From Aestuariibius sp. HNIBRBA575 (GTDB lineage Bacteria > Pseudomonadota > Alphaproteobacteria > Rhodobacterales > Rhodobacteraceae): a stretch of 64,000 nucleotides of DNA. Under the pieces are notes generated by a model. It did no database searches, was not told the DNA's origin, and was given only the letters and a program-made list of their open reading frames with translations. Below are positions 19,687 through 27,418 of the stretch, in pieces; within the stretch, counting starts at the first letter, position 1; each line of letters opens with the position of its first letter. Both the position numbers and the translations under genes were made by a program. The stretch is from the NCBI RefSeq assembly GCF_040932005.1, contig NZ_CP162414.1:3251501-3315500 (forward strand), written 5' to 3'.

Positions 19687-20126
19687 TCCAGATCGCTCAG
19701 CTTGACCCGCAATTCACGTAGCACAGGCAGGGCGGCGCGGGCTTTTTCGGTGCCGATTTTGCGCACCGCATCACCGATGATCGGGGTCATTGCCGCCAGC
19801 GCCGCGTTGCGCGCCGACACCCCCGCCGGGCTGATCGCGACCATTTTGCGCCGTGCATCATCCCAATCAGGGCGAATGTGAATCCAGCCCGCAATTTCCA
19901 GTTTGCCCAACGTGTTGGTCATTGCCCCACGCGTCAGATGAAACGCCTTGGCCAATTGTGCGGGTGTGCGTTCCGCCTGAATATGCGCCAGATGGTTGAG
20001 AACTGAAAACTGAGACAGCTCCATCCCGCGTGGCAAAACCCGGGCAACCGCCGTGCGGGCCAACTGTTCCACCGTCAGGATTTCGCTAAACAGCGTCACA
20101 GCAAGGTCGTCAGTGTCCGAACTCAT
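19683..20126 (-). CDS. MarR family transcriptional regulator
   Basis: A 147-aa winged-helix regulator. The core LSQFSVLNHLAHIQAERTPAQLAKAFHLTRGAMTNTLGKLEIAGWI contains the recognition helix, and PDWDDARRKMVAISPAG is the wing of MarR proteins. ATG at 20126 is chosen (GAAGG 8 nt upstream); it overlaps the end of the nitrilase gene by 17 nt. It is followed by an overlapping GNAT gene, which may be its target or simply its operon partner. Ligand unknown. Confidence 0.88.
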   Translation of the reverse strand: MSSDTDDLAVTLFSEILTVEQLARTAVARVLPRGMELSQFSVLNHLAHIQAERTPAQLAKAFHLTRGAMTNTLGKLEIAGWIHIRPDWDDARRKMVAISPAGVSARNAALAAMTPIIGDAVRKIGTEKARAALPVLRELRVKLSDLE

Positions 20127-20958
20127 TCTTTGGGCCTTCAAAGTCACGATCATGGGTCAGGGCCGGAACCCTTGACCGTGCTTGTGCCACTTCATCCATG
20201 TTCAAATCAACATATGTGATGCAAGGATCTGACCCAGCGTCACATAATACCGCCCCCCAAGGTGAAATCGCCATGGAATGCCCATAGGTTTGGCGTCGCT
20301 TGCCTGACTGCGCATCATGGTGACCGGTTTGTGCGGCAGCCAGCACAAAACACCCTGTTTCTATCGCCCGCGCGCGCAGCAAAGGTTCCCAATGGGCGGC
20401 CCCCGTCACTGGCGAAAACGCCGCCGGAACCAGTAAAATCTGTGCGCCATTCTGGGCCAAGACCCGATGCAGATGCGGAAAACGAATGTCATAACAAATG
20501 GTCAAACCGATCCCGCCAAAGGGGGTCTGCGCAACAACAGCGTCATTGCCCGGCCGATACCCATCTGATTCGCGGAACGTTTCACTGGCGGAAACCGCCA
20601 CATCAAACATGTGGATTTTGTCGTATGTCGCGGCGATTTTCCCGGTGGGGTCAATCAGAAACGATCGATTGGCAAAACGACCGTCGGGATCATCTGTTTT
20701 CAACGCCAGTGACCCAATCGCAATCCAAACGCCCAGCGCCCGGGCCTGATCGCGCATAGCCGCCAGCATAGGATCATCGTCCTGATGAGACAGAACTTGT
20801 TTCTGATGGGACCGACTAAGGCTGACGCAATTTGTCACCTCAGGCGTCAGGATAAACCCGGCCCCTTGTGCGGCGGCATCTTGAATCAAAGTTTGGACAA
20901 CCCGGATATTTTCAGCCGGATTGTCACTTGATGTGATTTGCAGCAGCGCTGCCTTCAC
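20110..20958 (-). CDS. Carbon-nitrogen hydrolase (nitrilase superfamily, Nit1/Nit2-like)
   Basis: A 282-aa amidase with the superfamily triad readable as Glu40 (TPEVTN), Lys114 (YDKIHMFD) and Cys155 (ICYDIRFP). The opening KAALLQITSSDNPAENI and the downstream FSPVTGAAHWEPLLRARAIE match the group of omega-amidase / deaminated glutathione amidase proteins rather than true nitrilases. It starts in the grxC stop (4-nt overlap), which fits a glutathione-linked role, but this is context only. Confidence 0.86.
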   Translation of the reverse strand: MKAALLQITSSDNPAENIRVVQTLIQDAAAQGAGFILTPEVTNCVSLSRSHQKQVLSHQDDDPMLAAMRDQARALGVWIAIGSLALKTDDPDGRFANRSFLIDPTGKIAATYDKIHMFDVAVSASETFRESDGYRPGNDAVVAQTPFGGIGLTICYDIRFPHLHRVLAQNGAQILLVPAAFSPVTGAAHWEPLLRARAIETGCFVLAAAQTGHHDAQSGKRRQTYGHSMAISPWGAVLCDAGSDPCITYVDLNMDEVAQARSRVPALTHDRDFEGPKNEFGH

Positions 20959-21212
20959 GCGGCCAACAGCGGATCAAGTTTGCCCGCCCGTTCCAGATCA
21001 TAAAGATCGTCACAACCGCCAATATGCTGCCCATTGATAAAAATCTGCGGCACGGTGCGACCGCCATTGGCACGCTGGATCATCGTTGCCTTTTCACCGG
21101 GATTGCGTTGCACATCGGTTTCTTGAAATGACGCACCTTTGGAATCCAACAGCCGTTTAGCTGCGTGACAGAACCCACAAAGGGGCGAAGTGTAGATTTC
21201 GATCTGGGCCAT
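20955..21212 (-). CDS. grxC: Glutaredoxin 3 (GrxC type)
   Basis: An 85-aa dithiol glutaredoxin that reduces disulfides using glutathione. The active site CGFC is at 12-15 (more often CPYC), with the cis-proline segment TVPQIFINGQHIGGCDDL that binds glutathione. The start ATG is at 21212. It heads a compact minus-strand run grxC-nitrilase-MarR-GNAT with overlapping ends. The CGFC variant is conservative. Confidence 0.93.
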   Translation of the reverse strand: MAQIEIYTSPLCGFCHAAKRLLDSKGASFQETDVQRNPGEKATMIQRANGGRTVPQIFINGQHIGGCDDLYDLERAGKLDPLLAA

Positions 21213-21246
21213 CAGAGGCTCCTTTATATGTCGGGTCTCGACCTAT

Positions 21247-21963
21247 TTAGGTATCTTTTGCCGCTCGGGCCAGTGTCAGAGTACACACTTGCGTGACCCC
21301 CGCGTGATGAAGCGCCTCGCAACAGGCCGCAAGCGTCGCACCGGTTGTCATCACATCATCCACCAACAATACCGATTTGTTGGCAATAGACGCCTTTGGA
21401 TTGTTCGATATCGCCCCATCAAGAGCCGCAAATCGGGCGTCACGGCTAAACTTTTCCATTTTCTGGGTGCGTTTCACACGGATCAAGGCATCTGGCCGAC
21501 ATGGTAAATTCAACTGACGCGCAACAGACTGCGCCAACAGGGCCGCCTGATTATAACGTCGCCGAAACAGCCGGGTCCAATGCAATGGCACCGGCGCAAC
21601 GATCATGTCGTCTGACAATAGCGGGCCGGCAACGCGCGCCATCCATACCCCCATCGGGCCGGATAAATCCGTGCGATCGCCGTGTTTCAGCGCCAATGTC
21701 AAATGCCGACCTTTGTCCTGATACAGCATCGCCGTGCGGCCTTTGTGCCAGGGGCGGGCGATCTGCATACATTCGTCACATAACACTTCGCTGTCTTCCT
21801 CTTCGCCCGGCAAAGGCGTGCCACAGGCATCACAAACCAGCCCCGTCACAAACGGGGTTTGCGCCCAACAGGATCCGCACAGCGCGAAATCCTCTTCGGT
21901 CAGAGTGTCACAAATCAGGCATTGCGCGGGATAGATCGCGCGGATCACACTTTGCAAAGCCAT
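21247..21963 (-). CDS. ComF family double zinc ribbon / phosphoribosyltransferase-like protein
   Basis: A 238-aa ComF-type protein. Two CxxC pairs at the N-terminus (CLIC, CGSC, then CDAC, CDEC) form zinc ribbons. The rest is a type I phosphoribosyltransferase fold ending in VLLVDDVMTTGAT near 195-207. ComF supports DNA uptake in competent bacteria, but homologues are widespread and the substrate is unknown. No other competence genes are in the window. It is divergent from the NDUFAF5-like gene with only about 20 bp between starts. Confidence 0.88.
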   Translation of the reverse strand: MALQSVIRAIYPAQCLICDTLTEEDFALCGSCWAQTPFVTGLVCDACGTPLPGEEEDSEVLCDECMQIARPWHKGRTAMLYQDKGRHLTLALKHGDRTDLSGPMGVWMARVAGPLLSDDMIVAPVPLHWTRLFRRRYNQAALLAQSVARQLNLPCRPDALIRVKRTQKMEKFSRDARFAALDGAISNNPKASIANKSVLLVDDVMTTGATLAACCEALHHAGVTQVCTLTLARAAKDT

Positions 21964-21985
21964 GGGTTTCTCCTACATGGGGTTT

Positions 21986-22816
21986 ATGTCACAGCCGCCG
22001 CTATTAACTGACCAGATCGCCCTGACCCGCAATCGCCGCCGCGCCGCAGCCGCGCCCGCCCTGTTTTTGCAACAGGCCATGGCTGATGAAGTTCAGGAAA
22101 GACTCATCGAGGTTAACAGAACCTTTAGAAATCCCGCGATTGTGACGGGTTGGCCGGATTTGTGGGCTGATACCCTGCCCGAGGCCAAAATTATTGCTGA
22201 CCAAGACGTTCTGGATTTGCAATCCGGCGCGCATGATCTGGTCATTCACGCGCTTGCGCTGCATTGGGCGAACGACCCTATCGGGCAGCTCATTCAATGT
22301 GCACGCGCGCTAAAACCCGATGGGTTGCTGATTGCCACGCTTTTTGGCGGGCAAACCTTAAACGAATTGCGCAGCGCCTTGGCGCAGGCAGAATCTGAAT
22401 TAACGGGTGGGTTGTCACCCCGTGTTGTGCCGATGGCCGATATCCGCGATTTGGGCGCGCTGTTACAACGGGCCGGGCTAAACCTGCCTGTCGCGGATTC
22501 AAATCCGATCACTGTGACCTATGCCGATCCAATTGCGCTAATGCAGGATTTACGTGCCATGGGCGAAAATAACGCCCTGCATGGGCGTCTGCGTCAACCA
22601 ACCCGTCGTGATGTATTTCTAAAGGCAAGCCAGATTTATCACGCGCAACATGCCCATCAGGATGGCCGCATTCCCGCGACGTTCGAAATTGTCACGCTTA
22701 CTGGGTGGGCCCCGGATGACAGTCAGCCCAAACCCCTGCGTCCCGGATCAGCATCCCAACGTCTGGCCGATGCCTTATCGACGCAGGAACACCCTTTGGA
22801 CCCGTCGGAACATTGA
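21986..22816 (+). CDS. NDUFAF5/BioC-like methyltransferase fold protein with eroded SAM motif
   Basis: A 276-aa protein whose pattern ALHWANDP...ARALKPDGLLIATLFGGQTLNELR...ELTGGLSPRV closely follows mitochondrial NDUFAF5 and BioC-like proteins. In NDUFAF5 the glycine-rich SAM loop (DLGCGRG) lies at about residue 70; here the region reads NPAIVTGWPDLW, so the loop is not conserved. It may have lost or changed cofactor binding, or act as a hydroxylase or assembly factor as proposed for NDUFAF5. ATG at 21986 is chosen; starts at 21962 and 21977 are possible. hemH follows after about 50 bp. Confidence 0.8.
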   Translation: MSQPPLLTDQIALTRNRRRAAAAPALFLQQAMADEVQERLIEVNRTFRNPAIVTGWPDLWADTLPEAKIIADQDVLDLQSGAHDLVIHALALHWANDPIGQLIQCARALKPDGLLIATLFGGQTLNELRSALAQAESELTGGLSPRVVPMADIRDLGALLQRAGLNLPVADSNPITVTYADPIALMQDLRAMGENNALHGRLRQPTRRDVFLKASQIYHAQHAHQDGRIPATFEIVTLTGWAPDDSQPKPLRPGSASQRLADALSTQEHPLDPSEH

Positions 22817-22867
22817 CCAAATACGCGTAGGCGTTAAGTGCAACCACACGAACAACCGAGAGACCCA

Positions 22868-23911
22868 ATGACCAAATCGCATCTGCCTGCCGATCATCCC
22901 GCTGTGAAACAACAAAAAATCGGCGTTTTGCTCGCCAATTTGGGTACGCCGGACGCAACTGATTATTGGTCAATGCGTCGTTATCTAAGCGAATTTCTGT
23001 CTGACAAACGTGTCATCGATTATTCGCGTCTGTTCTGGCAACCGCTGTTGCAGCTGGTGATCCTGTCCAAACGACCGTTCACATCTGGCGCGGCCTATCG
23101 CACGATCTGGAACAACGACGCTAATGAATCACCATTGATGACCATCACCAAGCAACAGACAGCGGCGATTGCAACACAAATGCAGGCTGACTTTGGGGAT
23201 CAGGTGATGGTTGATTACTGCATGCGCTATGGCAATCCATCGACCCAATCTAGGGTTGATGCGATGATTGCGGCTGGCTGCACCAAAATCCTGTTTTTTC
23301 CGCTATATCCGCAATATGCGGGGGCCACATCAGCCACAGCAAATGACGCGTTTTTTAAGGCGTTGATGGATTTGAAAAACCGTTTGCAACCCGTCGCACG
23401 CGTGGTGCCGCCCTATTTCGATCAGCCCGCCTATATCGATGCATTGGCGCAATCCATTGAACGTAAATATGCAACCCTGGAAGAACGTCCCGACATTCTG
23501 GTGTGTTCTTATCACGGCCTGCCGCAGCGGTATTTGACCGAAGGCGATCCCTATCATTGCCAATGCCAGAAAACGACGCGCCTGCTAAAGGAACGTCTGG
23601 GCTGGGCCGACACTGAAATAATGACAACGTTCCAGTCTCAATTCGGGTCCGAAGAATGGTTGCAGCCCTACACCGTCGAAGAGGTCGCGCGCCAAGCCGC
23701 AGCAGACAATAAACGTCTGGCGATTTGCGCCCCTGCGTTTAGTGCCGATTGCATCGAAACGCTAGAAGAGATCAACGAAGAGATCCGCGAAAGTTTTGAA
23801 CATGCGGGTGGGCAGAACTTTACCTATGTGCCCTGTCTGAATGACGATCCGGCCCATATTGCCGCGCTTTGCGGTGTGATCCAGCAGAACCTGATGGGCT
23901 GGCTGGACTAA
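22868..23911 (+). CDS. hemH: Ferrochelatase
   Basis: HemH inserts iron into protoporphyrin IX, the last step of heme synthesis, at the inner membrane face. The 347-aa protein shows GVLLANLGTPDA near the N-terminus, the PLYPQYAGAT loop, the metal-binding CSYHGLPQRY motif and the late FSADCIETLEEI signature with the conserved Glu. ATG at 22868 is chosen over an in-frame GTG at 22838. Next to the NDUFAF5-like gene; the nearby hemW is at 46.6 kb. Confidence 0.96.
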   Translation: MTKSHLPADHPAVKQQKIGVLLANLGTPDATDYWSMRRYLSEFLSDKRVIDYSRLFWQPLLQLVILSKRPFTSGAAYRTIWNNDANESPLMTITKQQTAAIATQMQADFGDQVMVDYCMRYGNPSTQSRVDAMIAAGCTKILFFPLYPQYAGATSATANDAFFKALMDLKNRLQPVARVVPPYFDQPAYIDALAQSIERKYATLEERPDILVCSYHGLPQRYLTEGDPYHCQCQKTTRLLKERLGWADTEIMTTFQSQFGSEEWLQPYTVEEVARQAAADNKRLAICAPAFSADCIETLEEINEEIRESFEHAGGQNFTYVPCLNDDPAHIAALCGVIQQNLMGWLD

Positions 23912-23941
23912 GCCATCCGTTGATTTTTCGATCAGACAAAG

Positions 23942-23969
23942 AAAAAGGCAAGGCCGTAAAGCCTTGCCT
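23942..23969 (-). terminator. Intrinsic terminator of the 65-aa protein gene
   Basis: Minus-strand 9-bp perfect stem AGGCAAGGC / GCCTTGCCT with a 6-nt loop and five T immediately after. It lies about 43 bp past the stop of the small minus-strand gene. The plus side lacks a T-run, so hemH, which ends 30 bp away, is not obviously terminated by it. Confidence 0.85.
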
Positions 23970-24011
23970 CAAATTCAGATAATCCCACTGACGATTGTCA
24001 GCGAAGGATTA

Positions 24012-24209
24012 TTAGGAACCGCCAGCGGCAGCAGCTGCGATCAGCGCAACCAGAATCGCAGGAACGATCAGGTTGGAGCTGGAAGAAGAAGCAGCAGGTG
24101 CTACGATGATTTCAGCAGGTGTTACGTCAACCATTGGCGCGGTGTCACCACCAGCAAAAGCAGTTGAAGCGGCGCCAGCGAATGCAACGGCAAGAACGAT
24201 TTTTTTCAT
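24012..24209 (-). CDS. Small exported protein, 65 aa, unknown
   Basis: A 65-aa product starting MKKIVLAVAFAGAASTAFAGG, a clear Sec signal peptide. A short acidic part (DTAPMVDVTPAEI), a run of serines and a hydrophobic C-terminus (NLIVPAILVALIAAAAAGGS) follow, so the mature chain is about 45 aa and could insert in a membrane. ATG at 24209 has GGAG 6 nt upstream, and its own terminator follows. I do not recognise a family. A stand-alone small gene with strong signals suggests good expression. Confidence 0.72.
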   Translation of the reverse strand: MKKIVLAVAFAGAASTAFAGGDTAPMVDVTPAEIIVAPAASSSSSNLIVPAILVALIAAAAAGGS

Positions 24210-24360
24210 AGTATTCTCCAAAGACACGTCTACCGCCGGGGTTGGTTGAGGGTGGCAGCAGAATCCCAAGACTAAACCTTGTAGTGTTCGTGTAACCAGC
24301 AAACGACTGAAATGCAAAGGGCGTCAAGTGTTTTACCGGCGCTAAATTGCCGAATTGTGG

Positions 24361-24957
24361 TCAAATCAGCAACACTTGGGTCCCGACAGTCGCCAAACTG
24401 AACAATTCAGCGATGTGCTGATTATAGAGTCCAATGCAACCATTGGACGATCTGCGCCCAATTTTACGCGTGTCGTGGGTCCCGTGGATGCGATAATACT
24501 GCCATGACAGATACAGCGCGTGGGTTCCAAGCGGATTTTCAGGGCCGGGGCCAATAAATTCAGGCCATTCCGGGTTTCGTTGCCGCATTGCGGGTGTCGG
24601 ACGCCATGATGGGCCCTCTACTTTGCGAATCACCTGGGTGCGGCCGCGACGTGTTAGATCCTCTGACAGGGGCACGCTGGACGGGTAAAGTTTGTAGACG
24701 CTTTCATCCGCCGACCAGTAATGCAGGGCCCGTGATTGCAGATCAACCAAAACAGCGCCACCAGCCAGTGTGTCGAAATAGGGACGCCAGTCCAATGTGC
24801 GGAAACTTGAAATATTCCGCTGAATTGTCTGAGAAATCTCGCCTTCGATCTCGGTCGAGTTTTCTGTCTGCGCCATGGCAGATCCACCGGCCAATGCCGC
24901 GGCCGAGGTTGCCATAAATCCCCGGCGACTAAATGTGTGTTTCGCTGTTTTCGTCAT
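24361..24957 (-). CDS. L,D-transpeptidase (YkuD domain), Tat-exported
   Basis: A 198-aa periplasmic enzyme of the YkuD fold that forms 3-3 peptidoglycan crosslinks or attaches lipoprotein. A Tat signal SRRGFMATSAAALAGGSAMAQ precedes the mature chain. The YkuD core contains HALYLSWQYYRIHGTHDT and the catalytic segment SSNGCIGLYNQHI with Cys174. The usual Arg after Cys-Ile is Gly here. It is divergent from the CAP-domain lipoprotein gene; a second YkuD-type gene lies 0.7 kb further on. Confidence 0.88.
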   Translation of the reverse strand: MTKTAKHTFSRRGFMATSAAALAGGSAMAQTENSTEIEGEISQTIQRNISSFRTLDWRPYFDTLAGGAVLVDLQSRALHYWSADESVYKLYPSSVPLSEDLTRRGRTQVIRKVEGPSWRPTPAMRQRNPEWPEFIGPGPENPLGTHALYLSWQYYRIHGTHDTRKIGRRSSNGCIGLYNQHIAELFSLATVGTQVLLI

Positions 24958-25129
24958 AACAAACTCCTTGCGCCGATGAATTGGGCGCGATTTGGGGCAA
25001 TCTATGGCGCAAAGGTCTCAGTCGCAAATCAAAGCATCGTCATCTGGGCAAACTCACGCCGAAGTGGGTTTGAAAGGTCACGCACTTAGATATAAGCCAA
25101 AAACAGACTTTAACGAATTGGGTGGCGAT

Positions 25130-25639
25130 ATGTTACGCAGAAACTTTCTACTTGGGCTTTCCGCTGCTGCATTGGCAGCCTGTAACGCGCCTTCTGTTCC
25201 GGTGGGGCCAGATGGGCTTCCTTTGCCGCAATTATATCGAATTGCGCCCGGCGACACAGCGAACGTCCAGTTTCGCATGCTGGACGGGGTAAATGCCTTG
25301 CGGATCGCATCCGGACGTGGACCCGTTCAACTGAACGCACAGTTGAATGCCGCCGCAGCAACCCATTCCCGCGATATGAGCGTTCAAAACCGCCCATGGC
25401 ATTTTGGATCTGATGCATCATCCCCGATCGATCGCGTCCGCCGCGTCGGCTATACTGGTGACCTACGTGGTGAAAATATTTCGGAAACCTATGAAAACGA
25501 AACCGAAACGCTGGCCGCATGGATGAACCTGCCTGAAACGCGCGATGTAATTTTGGACCCAAATGCCACGCAGATGGGGTTTGCCTGGTTTCAGGAACCG
25601 GCCGGCAAAATCTGGTGGACATTGGTGATGGGCAGCTAA
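25130..25639 (+). CDS. CAP-domain (SCP-like) lipoprotein
   Basis: A 169-aa predicted lipoprotein: signal LLGLSAAALAAC with lipid Cys18, then a CAP domain with MLDGVNALRIASGRGPVQLN, AATHSRDMSVQNRPWHFGSD and GENISETY. The typical CAP His/Glu residues are visible. CAP proteins in bacteria are secreted or envelope-bound and mostly uncharacterised. ATG at 25130 is chosen because the signal peptide begins there; the reading extends upstream but lacks support. It lies tail-to-tail, 3 bp from the YafK-like gene. Confidence 0.82.
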   Translation: MLRRNFLLGLSAAALAACNAPSVPVGPDGLPLPQLYRIAPGDTANVQFRMLDGVNALRIASGRGPVQLNAQLNAAAATHSRDMSVQNRPWHFGSDASSPIDRVRRVGYTGDLRGENISETYENETETLAAWMNLPETRDVILDPNATQMGFAWFQEPAGKIWWTLVMGS

Positions 25640-25642
25640 GGA

Positions 25643-26146
25643 TCAAGGATAGATTGCGATGATGGTTCCGTCCTGAACCATCGCGTAAATCTCTTCCATT
25701 TCGTCATTGGTGACGGCAATGCAACCTGCCGTCCAATCGACCATTCTAACCAAAGCGCTGGGTGTGCCGTGGATAAAAATGTCACCGCCGGGTGGCAGGC
25801 CAAGCACAGCTGCCGCAGACCGATCCTGTGTATTGGGATAAGAAATCCCTAACGACAGATGAAACCGAGAATTCGGATTACGACGGTCAATGCGATAGAC
25901 ACCTTCAGGCGTGCGCCCGTCGCCTTCGTGTTGTTTGTGCCCTGTTGGCTCAAATCCAAGCTCAAACCGGTACCGCTTCAACACTTCGGATCCGTGCATC
26001 AAATACATCATCCGCCGCTCTTTGTATAAAACAAGCGCGGTGACTTCGGGCCCCGAATAGGACCTGAATTTGGATTCCGTTTGGGTGCTTGCACAGCCCG
26101 TCAGGACAAGCGCAACCATCAGTAGAATAGAATGTACGAGTTTCAT
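25643..26146 (-). CDS. YafK-like L,D-transpeptidase lipoprotein
   Basis: A 167-aa protein with a lipoprotein signal (LLMVALVLTGC) and a YafK-type YkuD domain. ELGFEPTGHKQHEGDGRTPEG, DIFIHGTPS and DWTAGCIAVTNDEMEEI are hallmark motifs, with catalytic Cys near 142. E. coli homologues cut or remodel links between peptidoglycan and Braun lipoprotein; the role here is inferred from the fold. ATG at 26146 is chosen to give the lipobox near residue 17. The signal suggests attachment to an envelope membrane. Confidence 0.85.
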   Translation of the reverse strand: MKLVHSILLMVALVLTGCASTQTESKFRSYSGPEVTALVLYKERRMMYLMHGSEVLKRYRFELGFEPTGHKQHEGDGRTPEGVYRIDRRNPNSRFHLSLGISYPNTQDRSAAAVLGLPPGGDIFIHGTPSALVRMVDWTAGCIAVTNDEMEEIYAMVQDGTIIAIYP

Positions 26147-26159
26147 TTCTCTGCCCGAG

Positions 26160-26183
26160 TGCCCCGTTTGATTGATCGGGGCA
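26160..26183. other. Hairpin between the RNA methyltransferase and YafK-like genes
   Basis: 7-bp stem TGCCCCG / CGGGGCA with a 10-nt loop, in the 75-bp gap between two minus-strand genes. There is no T-run on either side, so it is either a Rho-assisted end for the methyltransferase mRNA or a 5'-UTR structure of the downstream gene. Confidence 0.4.
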
Positions 26184-26221
26184 TATATCAAATTGGCGTT
26201 AAATCATAGCCCCAACACGGG

Positions 26222-27418
26222 TCACGACCGCGTGAAGGACGCCGCCAGTTCGACATGCGGGGACCACCTAAATTGATCGACAACCTTTATCCAATTGAGC
26301 GTATAGCCACCGTCCAGCAACACTTTGGCATCACGGGCAAATGTCACAGGATTACACGACACCATCGCCACAATCGGGATGTCACAATCGGCCAAACGGT
26401 CAACCTGCGCCTCTGCACCGGCACGCGGCGGGTCGATCACCGCGGCATTATATTTTTTCAGCTCGTCCACCTCTAGGGGGCGGCGAAACAGATCACGCGC
26501 TTCTGTTGTGACCTTCTTAAGCCCTTTTGCATGGCGCCATCCCGCATCCAATGCATCCAGCATCGGGCCAAACCCTTCGACGGCATGCACCTCTGCTTTG
26601 GCGGCCAAAGGCAGTGAAAATGTCCCGCACCCTGAAAACAGATCAACGATCTTTTTGGATTTTCCAACGGTTTCCTGCACCGCTTCTAGCAGCGCGCCTT
26701 CACCGTCGCGGGTCGCCTGTAAAAATGCGCTGGGGGGTGGGGCCACTTCGGCGCCACCAAAGACCTGAACCGGGGGCAAAATGGTCACCACAGGTTCATC
26801 TGCCCAAACCAAACGGGCCAATTTATGACGTTGGGCGAAATTGGCCAATTCAATCCGCAATTCGCCGGTCAGTTCCTTGTCCGTGCCCACATGCACATCC
26901 GGGCCGTTGGGCGTGTCAGTGACAGTCAATGCCACCTCGGATTTTCGGGTCGCGGCGATAATTGTCAGCTCTTCTAATGCGGGGATAACCGCAGCGATTT
27001 GCGACACCAGCAACATGCAATCGGGCACCGCGACGACCATGTCAGATCCACGGGCGTGAAACCCAACCAGCGCGCCCTTTTTGGTGCGACGGCCCGAAAA
27101 TTTAGCCCGACGGCGGGATCGGGCGGGCGACGTGTGAATGCCGCGAATATCGGTTTCGATCCCATGCGCACGCAAAGCCGTTTCAACGATGCCCATTTTC
27201 CAACGCGACACCAATTCATCGGACCCGTGTTGCATCGCACAGCCACCACAGGATTTGAAATGTCGGCATGGCGCTGCCACACGATCCGCAGACGGCGTCA
27301 AAATCCGCGCCGATCCATCGGTCAACAGCTCAATCTCTTCGCCCGCCAGAACGCGGGTAACCAACGTGCCATCGGTCGCCCGACCCATGCCGTGATGTGT
27401 TAAACTTTCAATTTTCAT
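26222..27418 (-). CDS. RumA/TrmA-family RNA uracil-C5 methyltransferase with Fe-S motif
   Basis: A 398-aa SAM-dependent RNA m5U methyltransferase. A TRAM-like start is followed by the iron-sulphur motif Cys51-x5-Cys57-x2-Cys60 (CGGC) with a later Cys near 133. The SAM-binding segment IVDLFSGCGTFSLPLA, IDPPRAGAE and the catalytic SCNPVTFARD follow. Family members modify 23S rRNA or tRNA; which one cannot be decided here. It directly follows the ABC exporter genes, with its ATG abutting their stop. Confidence 0.9.
   Translation of the reverse strand: MKIESLTHHGMGRATDGTLVTRVLAGEEIELLTDGSARILTPSADRVAAPCRHFKSCGGCAMQHGSDELVSRWKMGIVETALRAHGIETDIRGIHTSPARSRRRAKFSGRRTKKGALVGFHARGSDMVVAVPDCMLLVSQIAAVIPALEELTIIAATRKSEVALTVTDTPNGPDVHVGTDKELTGELRIELANFAQRHKLARLVWADEPVVTILPPVQVFGGAEVAPPPSAFLQATRDGEGALLEAVQETVGKSKKIVDLFSGCGTFSLPLAAKAEVHAVEGFGPMLDALDAGWRHAKGLKKVTTEARDLFRRPLEVDELKKYNAAVIDPPRAGAEAQVDRLADCDIPIVAMVSCNPVTFARDAKVLLDGGYTLNWIKVVDQFRWSPHVELAASFTRS

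Noticed and set aside
22813..22840. Promoter-like TTGACC-16-TAAGTG before hemH
   Set aside because: It overlaps the upstream stop codon and the -10 matches poorly, so it is not listed as a feature.
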